7,907 nucleotides of DNA from an uncultured bacterium (lineage in GTDB: Bacteria; Bacillota; Clostridia; Lachnospirales; Lachnospiraceae), in NCBI GenBank assembly GCA_946543095.1, contig CAMNLO010000067.1, positions 1-7,907 on the forward strand. The letters are read 5' to 3'. Positions 1 to 5,591 of this stretch are shown piece after piece (within the stretch, counting starts at the first letter, position 1; every line of letters starts with the position of its first letter). The position numbers and the translations under genes are program-made. The notes under the pieces were generated by a model. The model did not search any database and had not been told where the DNA came from. It saw only the letters and a list, made by a program, of their open reading frames with translations.

Positions 1-1073
<1,073 letters not shown>

Positions 1074-1138
1074 ATACGGGATTCCGGGTCCTGGAAGGCC
1101 CTGAGATGCATCATTTTTTACTTTTTGGAGGTTAAAAC

Positions 1139-1423
1139 ATGAACAATCAGATCGTTGTTACCGCCGTATACATTGTGGCGATCCTGGGTTTCTTATATTT
1201 CTTTATGATCCGGCCCCAGAGGAAGGAGCAGCAGCAGTTAAACGCCATGCTCTCCGCCCTTGCCATCGGGGACTGCGTTCTCACCACCAGCGGTTTTTAC
1301 GGCATCATCATTGACATTCAGGAGGACACCCTGATCGTGGAGTTCGGCAACAACAAAAACTGCCGGATCCCCATGAAAAAGAATGCGGTGGCGCAGGTGG
1401 AGAAGCCGGAGAACGCAAAATAG
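1139..1423 (+). CDS. yajC: Sec translocase accessory subunit YajC
   Basis: Small inner-membrane protein of the SecDF-YajC complex, which associates with SecYEG during protein export; it is non-essential where tested. The 94 residues show the family pattern: a single N-terminal membrane segment at about 5-24, the hallmark RPQRKEQ immediately after it (25-31), then a small cytoplasmic domain with the TTSGFYG turn and an IVEFG strand. The length is normal (about 85-110). The start is supported by GGAGG at 1127-1131, 7 bases before the ATG. It lies 80 bases after tgt, the widely conserved order. In many genomes secD and secF come next; here an unrelated small membrane protein follows, so secDF must be elsewhere if present. 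One cysteine in the soluble domain (GDCVLTT) is an unremarkable variation. Confidence 0.95.
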   Translation: MNNQIVVTAVYIVAILGFLYFFMIRPQRKEQQQLNAMLSALAIGDCVLTTSGFYGIIIDIQEDTLIVEFGNNKNCRIPMKKNAVAQVEKPENAK

Positions 1424-1447
1424 AGCGTTCTTTGGAATATGTCGAGT

Positions 1448-1465
1448 ATCGAACTTATTTTCGAT
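1448..1465. promoter_or_regulatory. LexA-like dyad upstream of the strong promoter
   Basis: ATCGAACTTATTTTCGAT is a perfect inverted repeat with 6-bp arms (ATCGAA / TTCGAT) and a 6-base centre. The inner part, CGAAC-TTAT-TTTCG, differs at one core base from the Firmicutes LexA core GAAC-N4-GTTC. It ends 6 bases before the TTGACA -35 box, where a repressor could interfere with RNA polymerase. It could instead be the site of another dimeric regulator, or chance. The dyad is seen in the sequence; the LexA assignment is inference. Confidence 0.35.
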
Positions 1466-1471
1466 TTTTAA

Positions 1472-1500
1472 TTGACAGATCCTTTCAGCTGTGATAGTAT
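1472..1500 (+). promoter_or_regulatory. Strong sigma-A promoter before the 62-residue membrane protein gene
   Basis: A perfect TTGACA -35 box (1472-1477) is followed after exactly 17 bp by TAGTAT (1495-1500). TG at 1492-1493 lies one base before the -10, making an extended -10. Transcription should begin near 1507, only about 23 bases before the GTG start at 1530, so the leader holds little more than the ribosome binding site. This is the best promoter in the window by consensus match. Confidence 0.8.
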
Positions 1501-1529
1501 AGTCTCAGCAAACAAACCGGAGGCATTCA

Positions 1530-1718
1530 GTGGATAATCTGACTTCCTTTATCGTTTATTTCGGCGCATACTTAACGGTGTATCTTCTGATCATCGCTTT
1601 GGTCGTTGTGGCGGTGCTCATCGGGATACGACTGCGGAAGAATAAAACTGCCGCCATGGAGGCCGCTTCCGATCCGGAGAAGCCGGAGAAGGAACCGGCG
1701 GAGGGCAATGCGGCCTGA
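1530..1718 (+). CDS. Small single-pass membrane protein of unknown function (62 aa)
   Basis: I do not recognise a named family. The product has one long hydrophobic segment at about residues 7-33, then a basic stretch (RLRKNK, 34-39), then a polar Glu/Pro/Lys/Ala-rich tail (40-62, containing EKPEKEP). The positive-inside rule would put the N terminus outside and the tail in the cytoplasm. The start is GTG at 1530, preceded by GGAGG (1519-1523) with a 6-base gap; this fits the dedicated promoter at 1472-1500. An intrinsic terminator follows 26 bases after the stop, so this looks like a one-gene transcription unit. That is good evidence for a real gene despite its size. It is not a SecD fragment. 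The segment is slightly like the N terminus of decarboxylase gamma-type small subunits only in being a lone helix, which is no basis for a function. Confidence 0.75.
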   Translation: MDNLTSFIVYFGAYLTVYLLIIALVVVAVLIGIRLRKNKTAAMEAASDPEKPEKEPAEGNAA

Positions 1719-1744
1719 TCTGCGTTTGAACATATCGAAGCCGG

Positions 1745-1773
1745 AAGAGTCCTGAAAAGGGCTCTTTGTTTTT
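1745..1773 (+). terminator. Intrinsic terminator after the small membrane protein gene
   Basis: A 9-bp stem (1745-1753 AAGAGTCCT with 1758-1766 AGGGCTCTT, one G-U wobble) closes a GAAA tetraloop at 1754-1757. It is followed by TGTTTTT (1767-1773). The TTG codon at 1766, which opens the nrdD reading frame in silico, lies inside this terminator; this is one reason to reject it as the nrdD start. Confidence 0.85.
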
Positions 1774-1809
1774 CATAACGAAGTCTTTGCCGGCAGATCT
1801 GTGGAGGAG

Positions 1810-1886
1810 CGTCACAGACCGCCTGACGGCAGAGCCGGATCCGGCATCCGGCTCACCCCGTAAAGCGACAGGGTTCGCTGTTCGCT
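1810..1886 (+). other. Structured leader of nrdD: three tandem hairpins
   Basis: Between the terminator and the nrdD start lie three adjacent potential stems. CGTCA (1810-1814) pairs with TGACG (1824-1828). GAGCCGGAT (1832-1840) pairs perfectly with ATCCGGCTC (1846-1854) around a 5-base loop. AGCGACAG (1864-1871) pairs with CTGTTCGCT (1878-1886) with one bulge. No T-run follows any of them, so they are not ordinary terminators. A short alternative pair, GTTC (1880-1883) with GAAC (1890-1893), would use part of the third stem and abut the ribosome binding site. I could not match this to a known riboswitch class and see no NrdR box. The pairing is seen; a regulatory role is inference. Confidence 0.45.
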
Positions 1887-1893
1887 CCGGAAC

Positions 1894-1897
1894 GAGG
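1894..1897 (+). promoter_or_regulatory. Ribosome binding site that fixes the nrdD start
   Basis: GAGG lies 6 bases before the ATG at 1904 but directly abuts the ATG at 1898. Normal spacing therefore selects 1904 as the start. No other Shine-Dalgarno sequence is placed to serve the upstream TTG at 1766. Confidence 0.7.
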
Positions 1898-1903
1898 ATG
1901 ATT

Positions 1904-3766
1904 ATGGGAGCCGAAACACTGCACCGGGATCTGGATGAATTCTATAAGCGGGGCCAGTCCATCCTGTATCTTGGAGACAAGGAAAACTCCAACTACGATT
2001 CCGCCCTGGTCTCCACCAAGCGAAGCCTTCTCTTAAATCATGTCAACGAGCGGCTCTACGAGGAATACTTCCTGACCGAGGAGGAGAGAAGGGCGGCAAA
2101 GGAAGGCTATATCTATATCCACGACAAATCCGCAAGGCGTGAGACCTTTAACTGCTGCCTTTTCGATGTGGCATCCGTCCTGCAGGGCGGCTTCTCCATG
2201 AGCAATATCTGGTACAACGAGCCCGGCAGCCTGGACACCGCCTTTGATGTGATCGGGGATCTTGTGTTAAGCGCCGCCTCCCAGCAGTACGGCGGTTTTA
2301 CGATCCCCAGCGTGGATCTGCTGCTGGAGCCCTATGCGGAAAAATCCTATAGAAAGGGGCTTGCCCGCTATCTGGAGCTGGGAGTGGCCGCGGCAAAGGC
2401 GGAATCGGAGGCTCTCCACAGAGTGGAAAGAGAGTTTGAGCAGGGCTTCCAGGGCTGGGAATACAAATTCAATACCGTGGCCGGCAGTAAGGGGGATTAT
2501 CCGTTTATTACCGTGACCGCTGGCACCGGTCAGGGCAGATTTGCCCGGATGGCCACCAGGCTGATGTTAAAGGTAAGACGCCTGGGTCAGGGGAAGGCAG
2601 GGCATAAAAAGCCGGTGCTGTATCCGAAGCTGGTGTTTTTGTACGATGAAGCCCTCCACGGGAAAGGGGGACCCCTGGAGGAGCTGTTTGAGGAAGGGGT
2701 GAAGACCTCCTCCAAATGTATGTATCCCGACTGGCTCTCTCTTTCGGGGGAGGGGTATATCGCGGAAATGTATCAGAAATACGGATGCATCATTTCTCCC
2801 ATGGGCTGCAGGGCCTTTCTTTCCCCCTGGTACGAGCGGGGAGGAATGGAGCCTGCGGATGCGGCAGACAGGCCTGTGTACGTGGGACGTTTCAATATCG
2901 GGGTGGTGAGCTTAAACCTTCCCATGATCCTGGCGAAGGCCAGGGAGGAGGAGCTGGAATTCTTCAGCGTTCTGGATCAGTATCTGGAGCTGATCCGCGG
3001 CATCCATCAAAGGACCTATGAATATCTGGGAGAGATGAGGGCCTCCATCGATCCTCTGGCTTTCTGCGAAGGCGGTTTGTACGGCGGCCATCTGTCCAGG
3101 GATGATAAGATCGCGCCGCTGCTTCGCTCCGCCACTGCTTCCTTCGGCATCACGGCCCTGGAGGAGCTGGAGCAGCTCTTCCACGGAAAAAGCCTGGTGG
3201 AGGACGGGAGCTTTGCCCTGTGTGTGATGGAGCATATCAATGAGAAGATCAGCGCCTTCCGGAAGGAGGACGGGCATCTCTACGCCATTTACGGGACTCC
3301 CGCCGAGAATCTCTGCGGTCTGCAGATCCGTCAGTTCCGGAAGCGGTACGGGGTGATCCCGAAGGTGTCCGACAGGGAATATGTGTCCAATTCCTTCCAC
3401 TGCCATGTTACGAGCCATATCACGCCGGTGGAGAAGCAGGACAGGGAAAGACGGTTCTGGGAGCTTTTTAACGGCGGAAAGATCCAGTATGTAAAATACC
3501 CGGTGGATTATAATCTGGAGGCCATCCGGGTGCTGATCCGCAGGGCCATGAAGATGGGCTTCTATGAAGGCGTAAACCTCTCCCTGTCCTATTGCGAGGA
3601 TTGCGGCCATGAGGAGCTTTCCATGGAGACCTGCCCGAAATGCGGCAGCCAAAACCTCACCAAGATCGACAGGATGAACGGATATCTGTCCTATTCCAGA
3701 GTCTATGGGGACACCAGGCTGAATGCGGCAAAGATGGCGGAGATCAGGGAACGGGTTTCCATGTAA
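1904..3766 (+). CDS. nrdD: Anaerobic (class III) ribonucleoside-triphosphate reductase NrdD
   Basis: Oxygen-sensitive glycyl-radical enzyme that reduces ribonucleoside triphosphates to dNTPs in the cytosol. With the ATG at 1904 it has 620 residues. Visible motifs: KENSN near 26-30; NCCLFD with the catalytic-face Cys84; ISPMGCR with the thiyl Cys302; FNIG with Asn331, then VVSLNLP; NGGKIQYVKYP at about 523-533; a C-terminal zinc site with Cys564, Cys567, Cys577 and Cys580; and the glycyl-radical motif RMNGYL with Gly593. Presence of the Met before Cys302 and of Asn331 fits the formate-dependent group (phage T4 / E. coli type); this subgroup call is inference. Unlike E. coli NrdD (about 710 residues) there is no N-terminal ATP-cone, so ATP/dATP overall-activity control by that domain is absent. 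A frame open back to TTG 1766 would add 46 residues, but these overlap a terminator and hairpins and do not look like an ATP-cone. nrdG follows 57 bases downstream, probably co-transcribed. Confidence 0.97.
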   Translation: MGAETLHRDLDEFYKRGQSILYLGDKENSNYDSALVSTKRSLLLNHVNERLYEEYFLTEEERRAAKEGYIYIHDKSARRETFNCCLFDVASVLQGGFSMSNIWYNEPGSLDTAFDVIGDLVLSAASQQYGGFTIPSVDLLLEPYAEKSYRKGLARYLELGVAAAKAESEALHRVEREFEQGFQGWEYKFNTVAGSKGDYPFITVTAGTGQGRFARMATRLMLKVRRLGQGKAGHKKPVLYPKLVFLYDEALHGKGGPLEELFEEGVKTSSKCMYPDWLSLSGEGYIAEMYQKYGCIISPMGCRAFLSPWYERGGMEPADAADRPVYVGRFNIGVVSLNLPMILAKAREEELEFFSVLDQYLELIRGIHQRTYEYLGEMRASIDPLAFCEGGLYGGHLSRDDKIAPLLRSATASFGITALEELEQLFHGKSLVEDGSFALCVMEHINEKISAFRKEDGHLYAIYGTPAENLCGLQIRQFRKRYGVIPKVSDREYVSNSFHCHVTSHITPVEKQDRERRFWELFNGGKIQYVKYPVDYNLEAIRVLIRRAMKMGFYEGVNLSLSYCEDCGHEELSMETCPKCGSQNLTKIDRMNGYLSYSRVYGDTRLNAAKMAEIRERVSM

Positions 3767-3823
3767 ATGTCATTCGCGCGTTAAGGATCTGCGGCGTCTG
3801 CATTTCCTTCAGGAGTATTCTGA

Positions 3824-4315
3824 ATGCGATACCATGACATTACAAAAGATGATATGTTAAATGGGGAGGGCTTACGGGCGGTGCTCTGGCTTTCCGGCTG
3901 CAGCCACCGCTGCCCGGGCTGCCAGAATCCTCTGACCTGGGATCCCGACGGAGGCCTTCCCTTTGACGAAAACGCAAAGAAAGAGTTGTTTTCCCTGCTT
4001 GCAAGGGACTACCTTTCCGGCCTGACCCTCACCGGCGGCGATCCTCTGTTTCCCGCAAACAGACAGGAGGTGCTTTCTCTGGTGAGAGAGGTGAACACCC
4101 GCTTCCCGGATAAGACCATCTGGCTCTATACCGGGTATTCCGCGGAGGAAGTGTTTTCCTGGGAGGGACTGCCCTATATAGACATTCTGGTGGATGGCAG
4201 ATATGAAGAGGCCAAAAGGGATCCGGCGGCGCTATGGAGAGGCAGCACCAACCAGCGGGTCATTGACGTGAAAAAAAGTCTCTCGGAAGGGGAATTTGTG
4301 CTCTATTGCCGGTAG
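3824..4315 (+). CDS. nrdG: Anaerobic ribonucleotide reductase activating protein NrdG (radical SAM)
   Basis: Radical S-adenosylmethionine enzyme that abstracts hydrogen from the C-terminal glycine of NrdD and so installs its glycyl radical. The 163 residues are normal for the family (about 150-170). The cluster-binding motif C-x3-C-x2-C is at Cys26, Cys30 and Cys33 (CSHRCPGC). The SAM-binding GGDP is at 71-74. WLYTGY and DILVDGRYE are typical later strands of NrdG. The opening residues RYHDITKDDMLNGEG also match the family. The ATG at 3824 has AGGAG at 3811-3815, 8 bases upstream. It is 57 bases after nrdD with no terminator between, consistent with one operon and with the fixed nrdD-nrdG partnership. 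No defects seen. Confidence 0.97.
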   Translation: MRYHDITKDDMLNGEGLRAVLWLSGCSHRCPGCQNPLTWDPDGGLPFDENAKKELFSLLARDYLSGLTLTGGDPLFPANRQEVLSLVREVNTRFPDKTIWLYTGYSAEEVFSWEGLPYIDILVDGRYEEAKRDPAALWRGSTNQRVIDVKKSLSEGEFVLYCR

Positions 4316-4412
4316 GAACCTCTTTGGTTAACATAATTTTCAAGAAAAACGCTGATATCCCTTGCTTTCAGGAGAAGGGGGGATCGGCAGGGAGTTCGTT
4401 TGAAAGGCATCG

Positions 4413-4457
4413 GCAGATCATGGATCTGCTTCGACGGCCCAGCACAAAGTGCCGGGC
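4413..4457 (+). other. Two hairpins just upstream of the dut ribosome binding site
   Basis: In the 154-base nrdG-dut gap, GCAGATC (4413-4419) pairs perfectly with GATCTGC (4423-4429) around ATG. Next, GCCC-A-GCAC (4437-4445) pairs with GTGC-C-GGGC (4449-4457) around AAA, with a single A/C mismatch in an otherwise 8-bp GC-rich stem. The second ends one base before the AGGGAGG ribosome binding site. No T-run follows. They may stabilise an mRNA end, modulate dut translation, or be a dispersed palindromic element. The remaining gap (4316-4412) shows no convincing promoter, terminator or gene. Confidence 0.4.
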
Positions 4458-4469
4458 AGGGAGGGAGTC

Positions 4470-4904
4470 ATGGAAAAGGAGATCAAGGTAAAGTATTTCT
4501 CGGACAAGCTGGAAAAGCTTCAGTACATTGAAGGAAAGGGAGACTGGATCGATTTAAGGAGCGCCGAGGATATCAGCCTGAGGCAGGGAGAGTCCCATCT
4601 TCTGGATCTGGGGATCGCCGTGGAGCTGCCGGAAGGCTATGAAGCCCATGTGGTGCCCAGAAGCTCCACCTTTAAGAACTTCGGCATCATCCAGACCAAC
4701 CACATGGGAGTCATTGATCACAGCTATTGCGGGGACAACGACCGATGGAAATGGCCCATTCTGGCCATGCGGGACACGGAGATCCATGTGAATGACAGGG
4801 TCTGCCAGTTCCGGATCATGGAGAACCAGCCGGTGCTGAAATTCACGGAGGTGGAGCATCTGACCGGAGAGGACCGGGGAGGCTTCGGTTCTACGGGAAT
4901 ATGA
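4470..4904 (+). CDS. dut: Deoxyuridine 5'-triphosphate nucleotidohydrolase (dUTPase)
   Basis: Hydrolyses dUTP to dUMP and pyrophosphate, keeping uracil out of DNA and feeding thymidylate synthesis. The 144 residues fit the homotrimeric all-beta family (about 140-155). Motif I is [11 protein letters not shown] (24-34), in place of the common AGYDL; motif II VPRSS (62-66); motif [15 protein letters not shown] (80-91) with catalytic Asp83 and sugar-discriminating Tyr86; motif IV NDRVCQF (108-114); motif V RGGFGSTG (136-143). The variant motif I and the YCGDND sequence are what I know from clostridial Dut proteins, so they are lineage features rather than decay. The start is the ATG at 4470, with AGGGAGG at 4458-4464 and 5 bases spacing; an in-frame GTG at 4449 falls inside a hairpin and is rejected. 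It lies 154 bases after nrdG, an apt functional neighbour in dNTP metabolism; whether it is co-transcribed is unclear. Confidence 0.94.
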   Translation: MEKEIKVKYFSDKLEKLQYIEGKGDWIDLRSAEDISLRQGESHLLDLGIAVELPEGYEAHVVPRSSTFKNFGIIQTNHMGVIDHSYCGDNDRWKWPILAMRDTEIHVNDRVCQFRIMENQPVLKFTEVEHLTGEDRGGFGSTGI

Positions 4905-4937
4905 GACAAAGCGATATAATGAGACGATGGCTCCGAT

Positions 4938-4953
4938 TGGAACTATTGTTCCA
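4938..4953. promoter_or_regulatory. Perfect palindromic operator over the tetR promoter (TetR site or LexA box)
   Basis: TGGAACTATTGTTCCA is a perfect inverted repeat with 6-bp arms and a TATT centre. It overlaps the -35 box TTGTTC at 4946-4951, so a bound dimer should block RNA polymerase. Two readings fit: an autoregulatory operator for the TetR protein encoded 45 bases downstream, which is the usual arrangement; or an SOS box, because it contains the Firmicutes LexA core GAAC-N4-GTTC exactly, although the flanking and central bases differ from the best Bacillus consensus. Sequence alone does not decide. Confidence 0.65.
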
Positions 4954-4974
4954 TAACTGAAAATGTGATATACT
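4946..4974 (+). promoter_or_regulatory. Sigma-A promoter of the tetR-transporter operon
   Basis: TTGTTC (4946-4951), a 17-bp spacer, and TATACT (4969-4974) with TG at 4966-4967 as an extended -10. Transcription would start near 4981, giving a leader of about 17 bases that holds only the ribosome binding site. The palindrome at 4938-4953 covers the -35 box. Confidence 0.72.
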
Positions 4975-4997
4975 CCCTGCAGAACAGGGAGGTGAGT

Positions 4998-5588
4998 ATG
5001 TATCATATTGTAAATGACAAACGAGCAAAGGTTTCCGCCAGGCTGATCTATGAGGGGCTTTTGGAATGTCTGCAGTCCAAGCCCTTTAACAAGATCACGA
5101 TCCGGGATATCCAGGAAGCTTCAGGCGTCGGAAGAGCCACATTTTACAGACATTTTGACAATCTGTCGGATGTGCTGATGGCAAAGTGTGACGCAGTGTT
5201 CAGCGAACTGGGAGTGCTGCTGGACAAGAAGCACCAGGCCAAATCAGAAGAGGAAAGCCACTCGAATGTGTATCTTGCCACGGTGGTGGAGTATCTGTCA
5301 GAGAACTGGGAGATTTTCGAGACCCTGGACAAGGTGGGCAAAAGAGATATCCTGTATCACTGCCTGATGAAGTATACCTATGACCGCACGAAGGTATTCG
5401 CGCCGCATCTGGACGAGCATTCCATGGAATTTCAGCTGCTCTCGCATTTGCGCGCCGGGATCCTGGACGGGATCATCAATATGTGGCTTGAAGACGGGAA
5501 AAAGGAGCAACCGGAGGAGATCCTTCGGATTTTGAGAGGAGAGACTTTCCAGCAGGGACTGAGGTTCATGATGGAAATCGCAAAGTGA
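4998..5588 (+). CDS. TetR/AcrR-family transcriptional regulator
   Basis: Dimeric DNA-binding regulator, usually a repressor released by a small ligand. The protein has 196 residues, normal for the family. The N-terminal domain has the TetR pattern: helix 1 at about 9-26, then the helix-turn-helix at about 33-52 with ITIRDIQEASGVGRATFYRHF followed by the F-x-N-L-x-D-V-L helix. The C-terminal ligand and dimer domain (about 60-196) ends with a helix of the type GILDGIINMWLEDG, then a short QPEEILRIL segment, as in the TetR_C group often found beside MMPL or efflux genes. The start is ATG 4998 with GGAGG at 4988-4992; an upstream in-frame ATA/ATG-like extension to 4965 overlaps the promoter and is rejected. 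The transporter gene starts 3 bases after its stop, so the two are translationally adjacent and the transporter is the likely target. The ligand is unknown. Confidence 0.93.
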   Translation: MYHIVNDKRAKVSARLIYEGLLECLQSKPFNKITIRDIQEASGVGRATFYRHFDNLSDVLMAKCDAVFSELGVLLDKKHQAKSEEESHSNVYLATVVEYLSENWEIFETLDKVGKRDILYHCLMKYTYDRTKVFAPHLDEHSMEFQLLSHLRAGILDGIINMWLEDGKKEQPEEILRILRGETFQQGLRFMMEIAK

Positions 5589-5591
5589 TCA

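Noticed and set aside
1086..1119. Possible terminator between tgt and yajC
   Set aside because: The GGGTCCT/AGGCCCT stem has a central mismatch and a wobble and is separated from the T-run by about 10 bases, so it is too weak to call.
1810..1886. Known riboswitch (cobalamin, THF, purine) before nrdD
   Set aside because: I looked for hallmark conserved motifs such as a B12 box and did not find them; only simple tandem stems are visible.
1766..1903. 46-residue N-terminal extension of NrdD from a TTG start
   Set aside because: The TTG lies inside the terminator stem, there is no ribosome binding site, the extra residues resemble no ATP-cone, and a good site serves the ATG at 1904.
2912..3652. 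246-codon open frame on the minus strand inside nrdD
   Set aside because: Antisense shadow of a conserved enzyme with no recognisable domain.
4306..4491. 61-codon frame between nrdG and dut on the + strand
   Set aside because: It overlaps the ends of both genes, lacks a ribosome binding site, and its translation looks random.
4915..4920. Perfect TATAAT hexamer just after dut
   Set aside because: No acceptable -35 at 16-18 bp (TACGGG only) and no extended TG; the promoter at 4946-4974 is much better.
4554..5006. 150-codon open frame on the minus strand across dut and the tetR promoter
   Set aside because: Shadow of dut; composition is His/Pro/Leu-rich without any domain, and it would cross the tetR promoter.
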